Shown here piece after piece: positions 44,884 to 57,240 of a DNA stretch of 64,000 nucleotides. How positions within the stretch are numbered: position 1 is the stretch's first letter; every line of letters starts with the position of its first letter. The stretch is from Stictocephala bisonia (taxonomy: Eukaryota > Arthropoda > Insecta > Hemiptera > Membracidae): contig JAQJVL010000175.1 in assembly GCA_035578905.1 (NCBI GenBank), positions 719,001 through 783,000 on the forward strand, given 5' to 3'. The position numbers and the translations under genes were made by a program. Under the pieces are notes generated by a model. The model saw only the letters and a program-made list of their open reading frames with translations. It did no database searches and was not told the origin of the DNA.

Positions 44884-47524
44884 CCCTTTGTACTCGGATG
44901 GGTTTTTTACGAATGTGCCACAGAGATCGGATGGGCAGCAGTGTTGCCCGCCGCCATTCTCTCAGGCGCTAGCGTTTGTTTTTAGATCGGCCGTCCACGG
45001 AGGTCGGGTGGGCAACCAAGCTGCCCACTGTAATATCCCATTACGTCTCGGATGGGCATCATAGTTGACCAATGATGTTACTCTTTATTTTTTATTCCTG
45101 CGTCTTTGTTTGTGTAATTCAAACCATTTATCTTAATCAGCTGTTTCATTGCAAACCACTGAATATTCATCAGCTGAATTAGAATATTCCAGGCATTAAT
45201 TTTCCCGCGATTTTACCACGCTGTCACAACAACATTTGTAGAGAGGTTACCCTGATCGTGTTATTTTAGCTATTGTGAACAAAGATTATTACCGTTAGTG
45301 TTTTATATAGTTTTATTAAATAATATTGTAAATATAGTGTTAAATGTAAATATATATTATATAAGTAGATAAATATAGGCCTATTAGTGTTTTTATAAAG
45401 TGTTGAAATGAATAACTGTAAGTTTGTAGATTGTCTATCAGACAATGTTAGAGACATGTTAGACAGAATTGATGAGGACAGTTCCGTTCATGAAAGTGAT
45501 GTAGACGAGGAAGTTGACGTGCTTGAAGAGTTGGTAGACAATAGTGTTGAGATTGAAGAACAGGACGAGCAAGATGAAGCTGATGATTGGAGAGAATGGG
45601 TAGAAGGTGAGGCCAAGTTTTCTAAGTTTAATTGGACTCTTAGTGATGGCTTTAAGCCTCCAATTGGTCATAAACCAACAACACCCTTAGAGTACTTTCA
45701 GCTCTTTTTTACCGATGAGTTGATGCAAGAAATTGTAAAGGAGACCAATCGTTTTGCGGCTGAAAAGATTGCCAAAGTAACTCCCCTAAGAAAAAAGTCC
45801 ATGTGGGCTACTTGGAAGGAAGTTACTCTTCCTGAGTTTAAGGCCTTTGTGGGGGTGTGTGATTAATATGGCTATGAACCATAAGCCCGAAATTGAAGAT
45901 TTCTTTTCGACAGATTTTGTCGATTATCAACCATTTTTCAAGGAAATCTTTTCTAAAGAAAGGTTTCTCCAAATCTTTTGGAATCTGCATCTGCACGTCT
46001 GTCCACCCCCAGCTGGTCCTATAGCAGGGACATTACCCGTTCAGGAAAAGTAAGAAATGTTGTACTCTACCTGGACAAAAAATTTAGAGAGTACTACATA
46101 CCTAAGAGTAAAGTGAGTGTAGATGAAAGCACCGTTGGTTTTAAGGGGAAAATTATTTTTAAAGTCTATAATAAGGACAAACCCGTCAAATGGGGTATTA
46201 AAATATATGTCCTCTCAGAATCAGACACTGGCTACATTTGCTGCCTTGAACCTTACTTTGGTAAGGTTACAACTGAACGAATGGAAAGGCAGGATTTAGG
46301 TGTCACCTCTAGAAATAGTTCTTCATTTAGTGAATAAACTTAAGGAGTCTTATGGAGCTGTTGAAGGGCTCCACGTATTCACAGATCGATACTATACAAA
46401 TATGGATCTGGCCCAGGAATTGTGCAACATGAAAGTTCACTTGACAGGCACAATTCTTAGAAACAGGAAAGGGTTGCCATTGATGATTAAACAAAAAAAT
46501 GGGACAAGAAATGTGCTTAAATTAAAGCGTGGTGACATGAAAGCCTACAGGAAAAAAGACCGTTTTTCAGTAATCCACTGGAAAGACAAGAATGAAGTTA
46601 CAATGTTGTCTACCCTCTACGACAACAGTACACAAGTAATACAAAGAACAAAGAAACAAGGAGTAGTTGAAAATGTTGTAAAACCCACGGTTGTATGCAA
46701 GTACAACGAATCAATGGGAGGGGTGGACATTGCGGACCAGTATATATCTTCGTACGGGTTCACAAGAAAATCGCTTAAGTGGTGGCGAAAGGTGTTTTTT
46801 TGGTTGCAAGAGGCTGCACTCGTTAATGCGTACTTGCTTTTTAATATGAACGAAGGACAAGGAAAATTTCGTCAACGCCAGTTCAGAAAAATAATAATTT
46901 CGCAGCTTGTTGGCGATGTTCGCAATACAAACAAAAAAGGAAGACCAGCCCAATTTCAAGACACCCAACGGCTTAATGGTAAACTCCACTTGCCATATCC
47001 ACTTGAAGCAAGAAAAGTAAGAGACTGTGCTGTGTGTAGCAGTAGAGCAGAGGGTGGTACCAGAAAACGTGTACGATATTATTGTAAAACATGTGACAAT
47101 CAACCTGGTCTCTGCATTGGTGATTGCTTTGAGCAATATCACACATCAAAGAACATTCAGAATAATGGCAGAAATTAAATTAACACCTGACAAATTATGA
47201 ATTTTAATATTAATACTTTAACAATAGGCTAATAAATATAAAAAATTGTTATTCAACTTGTCTCAATTATTTACCCACTCGTCATTACAGCTATTAAATA
47301 TTTAAAGGTACAGCTATTTAAAAGGTACAGTATGAATGACAAAGCTCAATATAAATCCGAGTTGGCGGTGACGCAACGGTAACATGCGTGCCGGGTGAAC
47401 GCGGACGCCATAGTGGGCAGCAGCGTTGCCCAACCGATCTGCGTGGATAGTCGGCGCGAGACATATTCCCAGCCTATGCGGAACCATGTTTGGGCAATAT
47501 AGCTGCCCATCCGAGTACAAAGGG
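44884..47524 (+). mobile_element. Complete piggyBac element with TTAA duplications
   Basis: The left TTAA is 44880-44883 and the element begins CCCTTTGTACTCGGATGGG. The right end is the exact inverse complement (CCATCCGAGTACAAAGGG), followed by TTAA at 47525-47528. Length is 2641 bp. Subterminal GGGCAGCAGTGTTGCCC-like repeats occur near 44935 and 47416, and a related one near 45009. It is inserted in the endonuclease region of the C48/SGNH LINE, whose sequence resumes right after the second TTAA. Confidence 0.95.
45408..47178 (+). pseudogene. piggyBac transposase with intact catalytic residues but three frame changes
   Basis: An acidic N-terminus is followed by the DDE_Tnp_1_7 core in four consecutive frames: 45408-45866, 45847-46053, 45978-46337 and 46300-47178. 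The junctions are near 45855, 45990 and 46300. Catalytic Asps are visible in KVSVDESTVGFKGK (46110), HVFTDRYYTN (46377) and GGVDIADQ (46722). The C-terminal Cys-rich domain has CAVC, CKTC and CIGDC with FEQYH (47025-47145). The last 292-codon frame is intact. The lesions are few, so the insertion is relatively recent. Confidence 0.9.
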
Positions 47525-47528
47525 TTAA

Positions 47529-49860
47529 AGATTCACGTCCAATAGTAAATCTTGTTTTAAGTTTACCGGAAAATGTTCACTCCCAAACATTAACACTTTT
47601 AGACACTTCCTTGTGAGAGAATCCTGGCATGATGTATTCAATTTCCAGGATGTTGATATAGGTTTTGAACACTTTATGACAGCATTGGAATTCTGTTTTG
47701 AGATTACATTCCCTCTACGCAAATCAACAACTCGCAAGAATAAACCATTCTCAAGGCCTAATCTAAATTCTGAGGTCTTACGGGAGAGAGATGAGTGGAG
47801 AGACTTGTATAATACTAGTAAGGACCTGGATGCTTCCCATTCTCTTAGGATTTCTTATAAAAAGAAGAAAAATGAATACAGGAGGCTCATTCGTTGGGAA
47901 AACCCGACAAGAATTTCCGAGAAAATTTCAAGTGATCCGAATAGATCAAAGGCATTCTGGAGTGTTATAAATGATTTTAAATCTTTTTCCAGTAGAGAGA
48001 ACGAAAATATAGTTTTTATTGACAATGATGGTAATCATATTGAGCATCCCGACCTGGTGGTCAATAGGTTTTTGTCAGTTTTTCACGTCTTCTAAACACA
48101 CTTCGGCTCAGGGTACACACTTTCATTCCTGACTCTCTAAATCATATAAATTGCCTCAAAACCTCTTCCTATCTGCGGTTACAGATCAAGAAATTATTAA
48201 CACTGTCAATGATCTGAAGTGTTAACAGTCATCAGGGCCTGACCAGATATCAACCAAATTATTGAAACAAATAATCGACATCATAGCTCCAGCTCTAACA
48301 TATCTATGTAACCTCTCGTTCGAAAATGGCAAATTCCCTAAAGTGTTAAAACATGCAATCATTCGGCCAGTTCATAAGAAAGGGAGCAAGTCCGACTGTA
48401 ATCAGTATAGGCCGATTTCTTTGCACTCTAACTTTTCGAAGGTTCTAAAAAAGTTGTTTGTTAGCAGGCTTCTCCAGTTCATTGAAAAAAATAACTTATG
48501 GACTCCTCATCAATACGGGTTTATAAAGCAAAGACCCACAATATATATGCTGTTAATTCATTAATATCTGCTATCGTTAATGATCTAAATTCAAAGAAGC
48601 TAGGCCTTGGTATTTTTATTGACCTAACGAAGGCCTTTGATCTTGTAAACCATGAGAGGCTTCTCATAAAGCTTTCCCTTCTAGGAGTTAGGTGTCCTGC
48701 TTATAGTTGGATCTCTACTTTCCTCAGAGAGTGAAGTGTAGCTGTTCGGATGCCATTTGAAGGAAGGGATGGATGCCTAAATGTTATAACTTCTTCTAGC
48801 GCTATCACTCATATAGGAGTGCCCCAAGGATCTGCTTTGGGTCCCTTCCTTTTTCTCCTTTTTATGAATGATTTGCTACAGGGGGTTCGCCACTCTCTTC
48901 TTTGTCTCTTTGCGTTCAACTTCCATGGCTGTTGGGGCTCCTGACCAACACCAGTTTGAAGTAAAAGCATGAATGAAATGAAATCTGTAAGTCAATAATT
49001 TCAGAAAAAAATATCTTACAATGAACACATCAAAAACTCATCTTGTTAATTTCAGCATTTCGAATTTGTCTCATCCACCACACATTTACTTGAGTGTTGA
49101 TTTTTCTGTGTTACCTCAGTGCAATGAAGTAACATTTTTAGGAATAGTGCTGGATAATATTTTGAAATTTCATAGCCACATTAATAAAGTCAGTAGAAAA
49201 ATAGCGTCAGGAATATTTATAATCAGAGAACTTGCGGCCGTGACTGACTCGTCACTTCTTCTTACTGGGTATTATGGACTGGTTTTTCTCTATTTAAACT
49301 ATGGAGTAGCAATCTGGGGAGGTGAAAGTGCTCAAACCAACCTTCTTTTTAGACTAAAAAAAGGCGATTTGGGCAGTTTTTAAGAAGCAATATCGACACT
49401 CCTGTAAACAGATTTTTAAGGATTATAGATTTTTTTCTCTCTATATATTTTTCAGTGTATAAAATTTGTTAAGAAGCACACCCAAACCTTCTCAAGTACA
49501 ACAACACATAGCCATAATTTACGAAATAAATGTACACTCACCATTCCAATACACAGAACATAATTTTTCGAGAGACTTAACCTACAAAGGAACTAAACTC
49601 TTTAACGCTTTGCCTGCATCAATAAGGGGGGATACTTGTTTCAGGTCGTTCGAACGGACAGTTAGAGACTATCTTTTGGACGGGTCCTTCTATGGCGTTC
49701 AGGAGTATTGTCAGGCAGATGCTGACTGTAATCTGAAGATTTGTATATAGATTTAGTATTAATTTAGTAATATTTTATTATTAACAACATTTTCGTTGTG
49801 TAAACTGACGCATTTCATGTAATTTACATTATCAACGAAATAAAGAAGTTTGAGTTTGAG
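47529..49860 (+). pseudogene. C48/SGNH LINE, linker and reverse transcriptase
   Basis: The pre-RT linker is open at 47613-48095. RT blocks are LKHAIIRPVHKKGSKSD near 48347, PHQYGFIKQR near 48507, FIDLTKAFDLVNHERLL near 48615, GVPQGSALGPFLFLLFMNDL near 48819, FLGIVLDN near 49138, YLNYGVAIWGG near 49291, and the C-terminal KLFNALPASIRG in 49466-49750. The catalytic box is deleted: CLFA is followed by FNFHG near 48912 instead of Asp-Asp. Stops and frame changes occur near 48093, 48224, 48500, 48560, 48732 and 49381. The 3' end, AATAAAGAAGTTTGAGTTTGAG, lies near 49839-49860. Confidence 0.75.
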
Positions 49861-49889
49861 TATCCACTGTACATTAGACGTATGATTGC

Positions 49890-51630
49890 TTAAAACGCAG
49901 GTTACGAAGGATTTGGCAAACTTCAAGGAATCATAATGACAAAAGAAATTTTCACCAAGCCGTTTGGCACCTAAAACAAGATCTTTTCCAAATTAAAAAT
50001 CTGCGGTTTGAAAACTTTACCTAGACTCTAACTACAACTGCTGACACTGATTATCCTCTTTAGAAATCAACACAGTATTTAAAACATCTAAAACAAACCA
50101 ATCCTCCAGTTAGAAAAGAAGATGGAAGCTGGGCAAAAGGTTTTGAAGAAAAACTGACATAGTTTTCGCGGTATTTCCCAAATGTTTTCAACCCTTATCA
50201 ACACTATCCAGGTGTTGATGATAGCAAAACTACTGAATACCTGGATTCACCCCTACAATTGGACTTACCAATCAAATAATTCCATCCTTTAGAAGTAAAG
50301 AATGCTATAGATGGCCTTCGACCTCACAAGTCTCCAGGATTCAACCTTGTAAGTGGACAGGTTTTAAATAACTTGCCAATGAAGGGAGTAATTATGCTCA
50401 CATACATATTCAACGCAATCATAAGACTAGAAGTTTTTTCTGCCCAATGGAAAGTAGCTCAGTTGGTTGTTGTGCCTAAACCAGGAAAACCCTTAACTGA
50501 AGTACTTCATATAGGCCTATAGGTCTACTACCGATACCGTCTAAGTTGTTTGAAAAATTGCTACTGCAACGTTTACAAACTGCTACAAATGACATTCGTT
50601 TGGTTCCTGAATATCAATTTGGTTTCCAAAGAAATCACTCTACCATTGAACAGGTTCAAAGAGTTGTGGAAGTTATTCGAAATTCATTGGGAACAAAATA
50701 ATACTGTTCTTCTGCATTTCTAGACGTGTCTCAAGCTTTAGACAAGGTGTGGCACACTGGTATGTTGTACAAATTTTAAAAAATTACTTCCGCACACTTT
50801 TTACAGCGTAATAAAATCTTTTCTTTCAAATAGGCAATTTTGAATCAAGCTCAAAATTTAAATTCAGATTTGTTACCTATATGTGCTGGCGTCCTTGGGC
50901 CATTACTTTAAATCATTACACGGCGGACATCCCAGTAAATGACGCCACTACTGCCACAGCTACTTTTGCTTATGACACAGCAATTATATCATCACATGAG
51001 GACCCCATAGCTGCATCTCAAAACTTACAAGACAGTCTTAACCATATTGAAAGGTGGCTGCATAAATGGAGGATCAAGGTGAATAAAACCAAATCTAGCC
51101 ATATCACCTCAACAACGTCCCTTTACCTCAATCAGATTCTGTAAAATATTAGGTATACATCTGGATAAGAGCTTGACTTGAAGAACACATAAAAGACTGC
51201 AACTAAATTTGAAATCTCCAAAACTTTCATGGCTTCTGAACTACAAATAAAATTTTAGTAAATTTAACAAAATTCTTCTTTATAAAATGACATTAAAACC
51301 TGTCTAGATATATGGTTTGCAACTTTGGGTGTATCGAATATTGAATCGAGTATAAACGAGTAGTGAATCGAATATTGAAATTATTAAACGTTTTCAGTCG
51401 AATACTTTAAGAACAATTATTGGTGCTCCATGATTCGTTTCAAACATATCTATACAAAATAACCTTCAGATTTTGACAGTGAAAGAGGAGATCAAGCGGA
51501 TTAGTTCAAAATATCAAGAAAAGTTAAACTATCATCAAAATTACCTTGCACTTAATTTGCTTAATAACTCTCATGAGTTCGCAAGGTTGAATCGAGCAAC
51601 GGTATTGAGCCTGCCATACCGATTTTAATT
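49890..51630 (+). pseudogene. jockey-type LINE relic, RT region
   Basis: Broken frames give RRIWQTSRNHNDKRNFHQAV near 49907, FNPYQHYPGV near 50190, LRPHKSPGFNLV near 50319, KVAQLVVVPKPGKPL near 50451, a QFGFQRNHSTIEQV-like block near 50620, YLGIHLDKSLTW near 51148 and a C-terminal KRFQSNTLRTIIGAP near 51387. Stops occur every few dozen codons. The catalytic DD box appears lost near 50970 (reads AYDTA). This is an old copy without endonuclease. Confidence 0.65.
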
Positions 51631-52345
51631 TTGAAACATTCTCCTTCAATAGCTTTTTTGGTGCACTATTTTTTAATAGTCACTACTCACGTGATTGTAA
51701 AAATGATATATTTTTTACTTATAGTTATGTTGAATTTAACAGATTGCAAAATAAAAGAGCTATTTTGCTCTTTTGCTCAAACATTGGATTTGATGTTTTA
51801 AAACTCAAAGATAACTAAATTGATAAACAAATTTTATTTTCATAAACTTTGAAATTTAATATTATTTACATATAAATATTTAATATTATACATGTAAAAT
51901 AATATTTACGCCATCAATAAATAAACACTTAAAAATCTCTGTCGCTGCCTCATAATATATGAAAAATTAATCGAATTCCATTTTAATTAATCACTTATTT
52001 TGTTAATCCTTCAAACTACTTAAAATCATTATTTTTTATAATATGTTTAGATTAAGTAAAGTTGGTCACTTGTTTTTCCCATAACTATTTGTAGACACTA
52101 CTAGAACAATCTTGTTGATGTTGACCCATTCGATATTTGTTCATTTGTTGATACTTATCGACTGTTATTCAGTACAATAACTTTTTATCACAAATAATAT
52201 ATTTTTTTTCTGATAGTATATTTGTTAAATTTCAGTGTTATTTTCCAAAACCTACAAATTAAATGTTTTGCTATTTTGGTTCTATACGCATTTTAACAGC
52301 ATACAAATTCTAAATATTCAGTGTTTGTAGTATAGTTAGTTGATC
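51631..52345. other. AT-rich spacer
   Basis: I see no gene, repeat or RNA. Short AT-rich palindromic bits are expected at this composition. Confidence 0.5.
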
Positions 52346-52385
52346 ATAATATTTCGACTTGAAGAAGATAACTGAAACATCGGAT
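52345..52385 (+). repeat. Possible Penelope-like terminal motif
   Basis: TTTCGACTTGAAGAAGATAA followed by CTGAAACATCGG resembles the CTGAAGA...GAAAC pattern near hammerhead motifs in Penelope-like terminal repeats. The intervening stem is weak. Tentative. Confidence 0.25.
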
Positions 52386-53078
52386 TCGGAAATTCCCAAT
52401 CACGATTTACTATTCACTGAATTAAAAAATCAATTCCACTGTCTTCTAAATTTCAGGTAAGTGAGAAATATTTATTAAGCTATAGATTTATTCATTGTTT
52501 CAACGCTCTTAAAATTGTTAACTAAATTAATAGTTATATCGGTTCCAGGGTCGATTTCTGTTATATTATTTTATTAATTTCGAAATTATTTTGTCTAAAT
52601 CATTGTACAGTTTAGCTACTTGACCTGCCCTAGGTCTCAGGGTTTCAATATACATGGGGTCTGGTGTCCCAAAAAAAAGACATGGACATGTTTAACTTGA
52701 TAGTTTCATGTATAAACTAATAGAGCTTAGTTATCTTTAAATAATAACACTAATAGCCATATATTACAACAATATGGACATAATAATTGCATCTCTCACA
52801 TAACTCAGTTGTTCAAGACAGGCCCTTATTATATTTACAGACCTATTTCAAGTGTAATCCACAAACATGTTAAACTTACTTAGGCTACTAAGAATAACAC
52901 AACAATGGCGCAGTGCTGTAACCCAGCTACATGGGGACAAAGTGTTTGGGAGATTGTAGGCGATAGGTTGGATGCTCGGTCCTCTTAATACCGACATGGC
53001 ATCCGCTTGATTTTTGCTCTCGGCGTGGACACTACTAGAGAAGTCTGGGGTGTCCAGGTTGGGTGGTAATCATTGTGC
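52386..53078. other. Unassigned sequence before SINE copy 2
   Basis: No gene is seen. The G+C-richer part at 52910-53078 may belong to a 5' head of the SINE, but it is not shared with copy 1. Confidence 0.4.
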
Positions 53079-53345
53079 GGATGTTGTGTGGGGGAGATAA
53101 CTGAGTATCAGGCTTGTCAATTAGCTGAAAATCAGACCAGCACTACGTGGTTCGGATTCCACGTAAATCTGAAGGTCCCTTAGTTGCCCTGGCTGTTGGG
53201 CTATTAATAAATTGCCCTTTCTGAGGAACAGTTGAACTCAGATAGTAACCAGACTACACTCATCCACACTCATCCTCCACTCATATAACCATTCATATTC
53301 GCCTTAAAATACCAACACCGTTGTGTCGGCGTCTCATATGTAAGA
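53079..53345 (+). repeat. SINE copy 2 (plus)
   Basis: Matches 9246-9529 in inverse orientation: GGATGTTGTGTGGGGGAGAT, the core CGTGGTTCGGATTCCACG, TTGCCCTGGCTGTTGGGCTA, and the 3' end TGTCGGCGTCTCATATGTAA. Its tail is short (TAAGAATGTAAAATAAA). Confidence 0.75.
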
Positions 53346-53624
53346 ATGTAAAATAAACATTGTAGGCCTGTGACTTATAGTGAGTAGACATTTGCCCAAG
53401 TAAGACACAGTTCTCCTCTCTGCTTAGACGAGCCCATTTTTTTGTTGAAGGCACTTACCCTAAATGTAGCCAAGTCCATAGAGTGAAAGATATTAAGATA
53501 ATGGCTATTGACATTTTGGTTACCATACAGTTTCTTGCCACCACATAAAAACGTTGAAATCTGCTCAAAATGGGCCAAGAAGTTTATTAAAACTTGAATT
53601 TAAATGCTTTTTATTCTGTGGAAA
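53346..53624. other. Spacer between the SINE and foldback element 2
   Basis: No coding or repeat feature is recognised. Confidence 0.4.
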
Positions 53625-54612
53625 TCTCTTGACTGAAAAATTCTATAAAATCAATTTAATGTCACCACTTTTGGTATATTTGACATATTTCCGTTAATTT
53701 TAATGATGTTTTAATCATATTCTTTTATTTGATGTGATTTTTGCGTTGAATATGAATTTGAAAACTATTTTGGTAGTTAAAATTTATTTCTCAAGATATA
53801 ATGGATAAACCACTTTTGTGGAAAATTGCAATTACCGGTCAGTAATTATGTCATCATTGTATATGGTACAGCTACTAACTGTGAAAACTGAATTCACTTA
53901 TATTCCGCCCGAGTGATGGCCGGCACAGAGGCCAGGTAATCGAATTCAGCAAAATTAAAAATTTTTGGGTAATTATGCACTTTCTTGCCACCTCTGAAAA
54001 TATGATTTCTTGTTGAAAAAGTGGTGAAATATGAGTTTATATCTCTTGAGGAGCTTGATTTCATCCGCAGAAAACTCGTTTTTTACCGAAAAATCGAAAA
54101 ACTTAGTTTTTTATCTGATAGTGAAAAAACCCAACTTTTTGAAAATAGTTATTTTTCAATAACTTTTTTTCATTTTTCGTATTTCTTTATGCTAACCTAA
54201 CCTAACAAATATATAACTGGTTTTGTCGTAACATTACTTTTTCAGCCCGAAAAATGCATTTTTTTCTGACATAACCTAACTTATTCTAACTGTCTATTTT
54301 CTCAAAAAAATTTTTTAAATTCGAGTGTGGCTTTTGTGTCCGGCAGGAATATGGGTGAATTCGGTTTTTGTGACTAATAGTTGTTGTATATAATGATCAC
54401 GTAATAGCCGCTAATCGCGATTCGCCGCGATAGTAGTTTTTCCATTATATCTCGAGAAATAGTTGTAGTAGACAAAAATAGTTTTCAAAATTGTATTCAA
54501 CGCAAAAAAAACATCAAATTAAAACCAGATGACTAAAATACTATTTAAATTAACGGAAATATGAAAAAAAAAATACTAAAAGTTGTGACATTGGTTTTTT
54601 TCAGTAAAATAC
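53625..54612. mobile_element. Foldback/MITE-like element 2
   Basis: Sequence near 53630-53915 recurs inverted at about 54335-54612. ATATTTCCGTTAATTT (53687) pairs with AAATTAACGGAAATAT (54547), TTTTGCGTTGAATA (53738) with TATTCAACGCAAAA (54494), CAAGATATAATGGA (53794) with its complement near 54446, and GTGAATTC-like sequence near 53890 with its complement near 54355. Arms are about 280 bp with a spacer of about 420 bp. No coding sequence or clear target duplication is visible. Confidence 0.7.
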
Positions 54613-55450
54613 ATTATTTCTTTCGTAAATAATGTATGCATTATTAATTAAAAATTAAAATATGTATCAAGGAATGACTTTCGTCAAACTAAACAACAAA
54701 GAAAAATAGTGTCTCGTCATAAATCATAATAATCGAGTGCAACCTAAGCTTTCCAAACATCTCTGATTTACGTCATTACGGTTCGGCAACCATATGATCA
54801 TAAGAGAAGCAGAAAGACACACACTGTGCGTATATTGCGTTGTGATTTTGAAGGCGAGTTTGATATTTTCTTTTAGTTTACAGTTGACGCAAATTATGCC
54901 AGATTATTGCTAATTTCGAACTAACGAATGCCAGACTTAACTTGTAAGACGGTTTTACTGCAGTAAGAAATGTTCTACCAACACTTTCAATTCAAGTTCA
55001 CCTGAATCAATTCTTCTATGTCTTCTTTCCTCAATGAATAGGCTTACAAATGACAGCACAGCTCCTTTAACATAAGATAGTTTGTGCAATACAAACTTAA
55101 AAGTGTCATTGATAATGTGGTGTGAAAATTGCCAGCATTCAAAAGATTGAGATTTTTCCTTCAGCAACTTATAACTCATGCTTATCTTTGCAAGCGTTTA
55201 ATCTTGGATTGATGGTGCCTCTCAACACGTCTTGATTCAGAAGCTTTGTTGCAAGGGGGACCTAAGTATAATAATTGTCAGTAAAGCCTTTGTCTAGACA
55301 ATTACCCTCTGTTAGATCTAAGATCAGCACATTTGTATTAATAGCTGATTTATATTATTTGATTCTATGTTTGTTATTGTTTACTACTTCTATTAAGTGT
55401 CTATGCAATCAAATATATCTAATTCTTTTCTTTTCAAATTTAATTTTGTG
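54613..55450. other. Spacer, possibly including a Gypsy-type LTR
   Basis: The last ~220 bp, from TGTTGCAAGGGGGACCTAAG (55243) to the internal start at 55455, could be an LTR, but a second copy is not in the window. No gene is recognised in the rest. Confidence 0.35.
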
Positions 55451-56440
55451 AATATTTTATTGGTGACGAGGAGAATTTTTAGAATACTTTAAGGAATGTT
55501 TAGACAATCAAAACAAGATAATTGAAACCCTATTATCTGAAAGACAGAAGAACTTTGAAAACAGAATGCAACATGAAAACGCCATTGAAATGGTTCCAAC
55601 CTTGGAACCTTTCTCATCAAATGAAGATTGAGAGTCATACCACCTACGACTTGAACAAAGCATACAATGTTAATTCTGAAGATTAAAAAAACGTGCATTT
55701 TTCCTGTCACATCCTGGGTTGGTTCTATCTTGCTACAGAAGCTATTTGGTTGTAGTGATGTTGGAAGTAAACCCTTCAAAGATATAATAGACCAGCTTAC
55801 AGAGCACTTTGTATCAAAAAACCACGTATTAGCCTCCCGGTACAAGTTCCTAAAAACTGACATGAAACCAAGACAATCATATTCAGAATGGGTAACAGAA
55901 TTTCATGGAATTGCCGGTCATGTTACAACTTCAGTTGCACAAGAACAGGTTGTAACCAACCCTCAGTTGATGATTATAACAGATATGCTATTGTCCTTCT
56001 CACACCGCATGCTTTTGACCACACTCAAGCGTTGCAGATGGTCAATCCTTCATTTAATGATGTTCTTAAAATTGCCTCCACACATAAAACTACTCAGACT
56101 GCAAAACAGATCATTACTTAAAACACAACTTTTTCTGAGTCTGCCGTTTTGCAAGTTGTATCATCACATTTAAAGAATATTCGGCCTCCTTTTAGGTCTT
56201 CAAATACAGATTCTCAAGCTTCGTTGAGTCACACTGACAGTAAGTCAAATACAAACTTCTTGTCAAATTGATATATCATTCTAATAAGATTGATATACAA
56301 AATTATCGGAAGTCTTGTCCGTCTTGTTTTTGTACTCATCAGAGAAGAAACTGTCGTTTTTATAAGGCAACTTATAATAACTGTGGGAAATTGAAGGGCT
56401 GAGAATGAAAACCAGGTAAGGAAAATTTTTTGCAAACGTC
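55451..56440 (+). pseudogene. Gypsy-type LTR retroelement, gag relic
   Basis: The start TTGGTGACGAGGAG at 55459 resembles the junction after the 5' LTR in a group of insect Gypsy elements. Gag-like sequence follows in several frames: EPFSSNED near 55606, SKNHVLASRYKFLKTDMKP near 55815 and SYSEWVTEFHGIA near 55878. A decayed zinc knuckle (CPSC, RRNCRFYKA, NNCGK) lies near 56307-56390. Stops are frequent. No protease or polymerase is identified, though short gag-pol-like stretches continue past 56440. Confidence 0.5.
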
Positions 56441-57240
56441 ACTTTTTAATGGATTCTTCTAGTAGATAGTGATACCCATTGTCCCAACTGACAACTATGT
56501 TGAAATAGTTACCCTAATTGCCTCTAGAGGTGGTAGAAACTTATCTTATTTGGGTTTGAGAATTACAAGACCACACATATCTGGGTTTCACTCTCAGATG
56601 TTTTGGAAAACAGCTGAGCGGTATTCGAAATGACTGTAACATAAAAGATATTGACCTGGCCAGTTTACCAGTCTTGTACACCAGACGGTGCCTCTGAAGC
56701 CTAAGAAGTTAGAAGATGTTCAAAAGATAGCTGATAAATACATACCTTAGATCTACACAAGCACTATTAATACAGTTTAGAAGCTCTGTAAGAGGCTGCT
56801 ATGGGAAACCTTTACAGCGACGTTTCTGTTAAAGATGACTAAAGGAACTTTCCTTCATTTTTCATTTACTATTTAAACATATTAACCTAAAACACTTTTA
56901 AAAAAAATTGTATTTAACTTTTAGAAAATTGAAAATTAACTAAACTTTAAATAGTAAAAACTGTTATTAATAGAATACCTTTAACACATTTCTTCATAAT
57001 TTGTTGTACGATTTACATTTCAACTTCTATGATGTCATTTAGGTTATAAAACAATATAAATAAACCAATTATGATGGCCAAATTATTCACAGCTGTTGAT
57101 AATATGTATGTATATATATTTTAGAATTAATTTGTAAATTTTAATATTCTTTCAAAAAATAAAATTTTAGAAATTGTGTCTTTGTCATTTAATAGAAAAT
57201 TCGGATTGTTCTTTGCACTTTCATAAATTTCGAGACGTTC
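56441..57240. other. Mostly AT-rich spacer
   Basis: A short plus-strand stretch near 56690-56750 reads VPLKPKKLEDVQKIADKYIP, which I cannot assign. The rest is AT-rich, with a TATATA run near 57105. Confidence 0.4.

Noticed and set aside
52450..52465. Strong splice-donor-like CAGGTAAGTGAG
   Set aside because: No open exon of meaningful length ends there and no matching acceptor with coding sequence follows.
54192..54290. CCTAA-type motifs resembling insect telomere repeats
   Set aside because: Only two or three units, in an AT-rich foldback spacer; no array.
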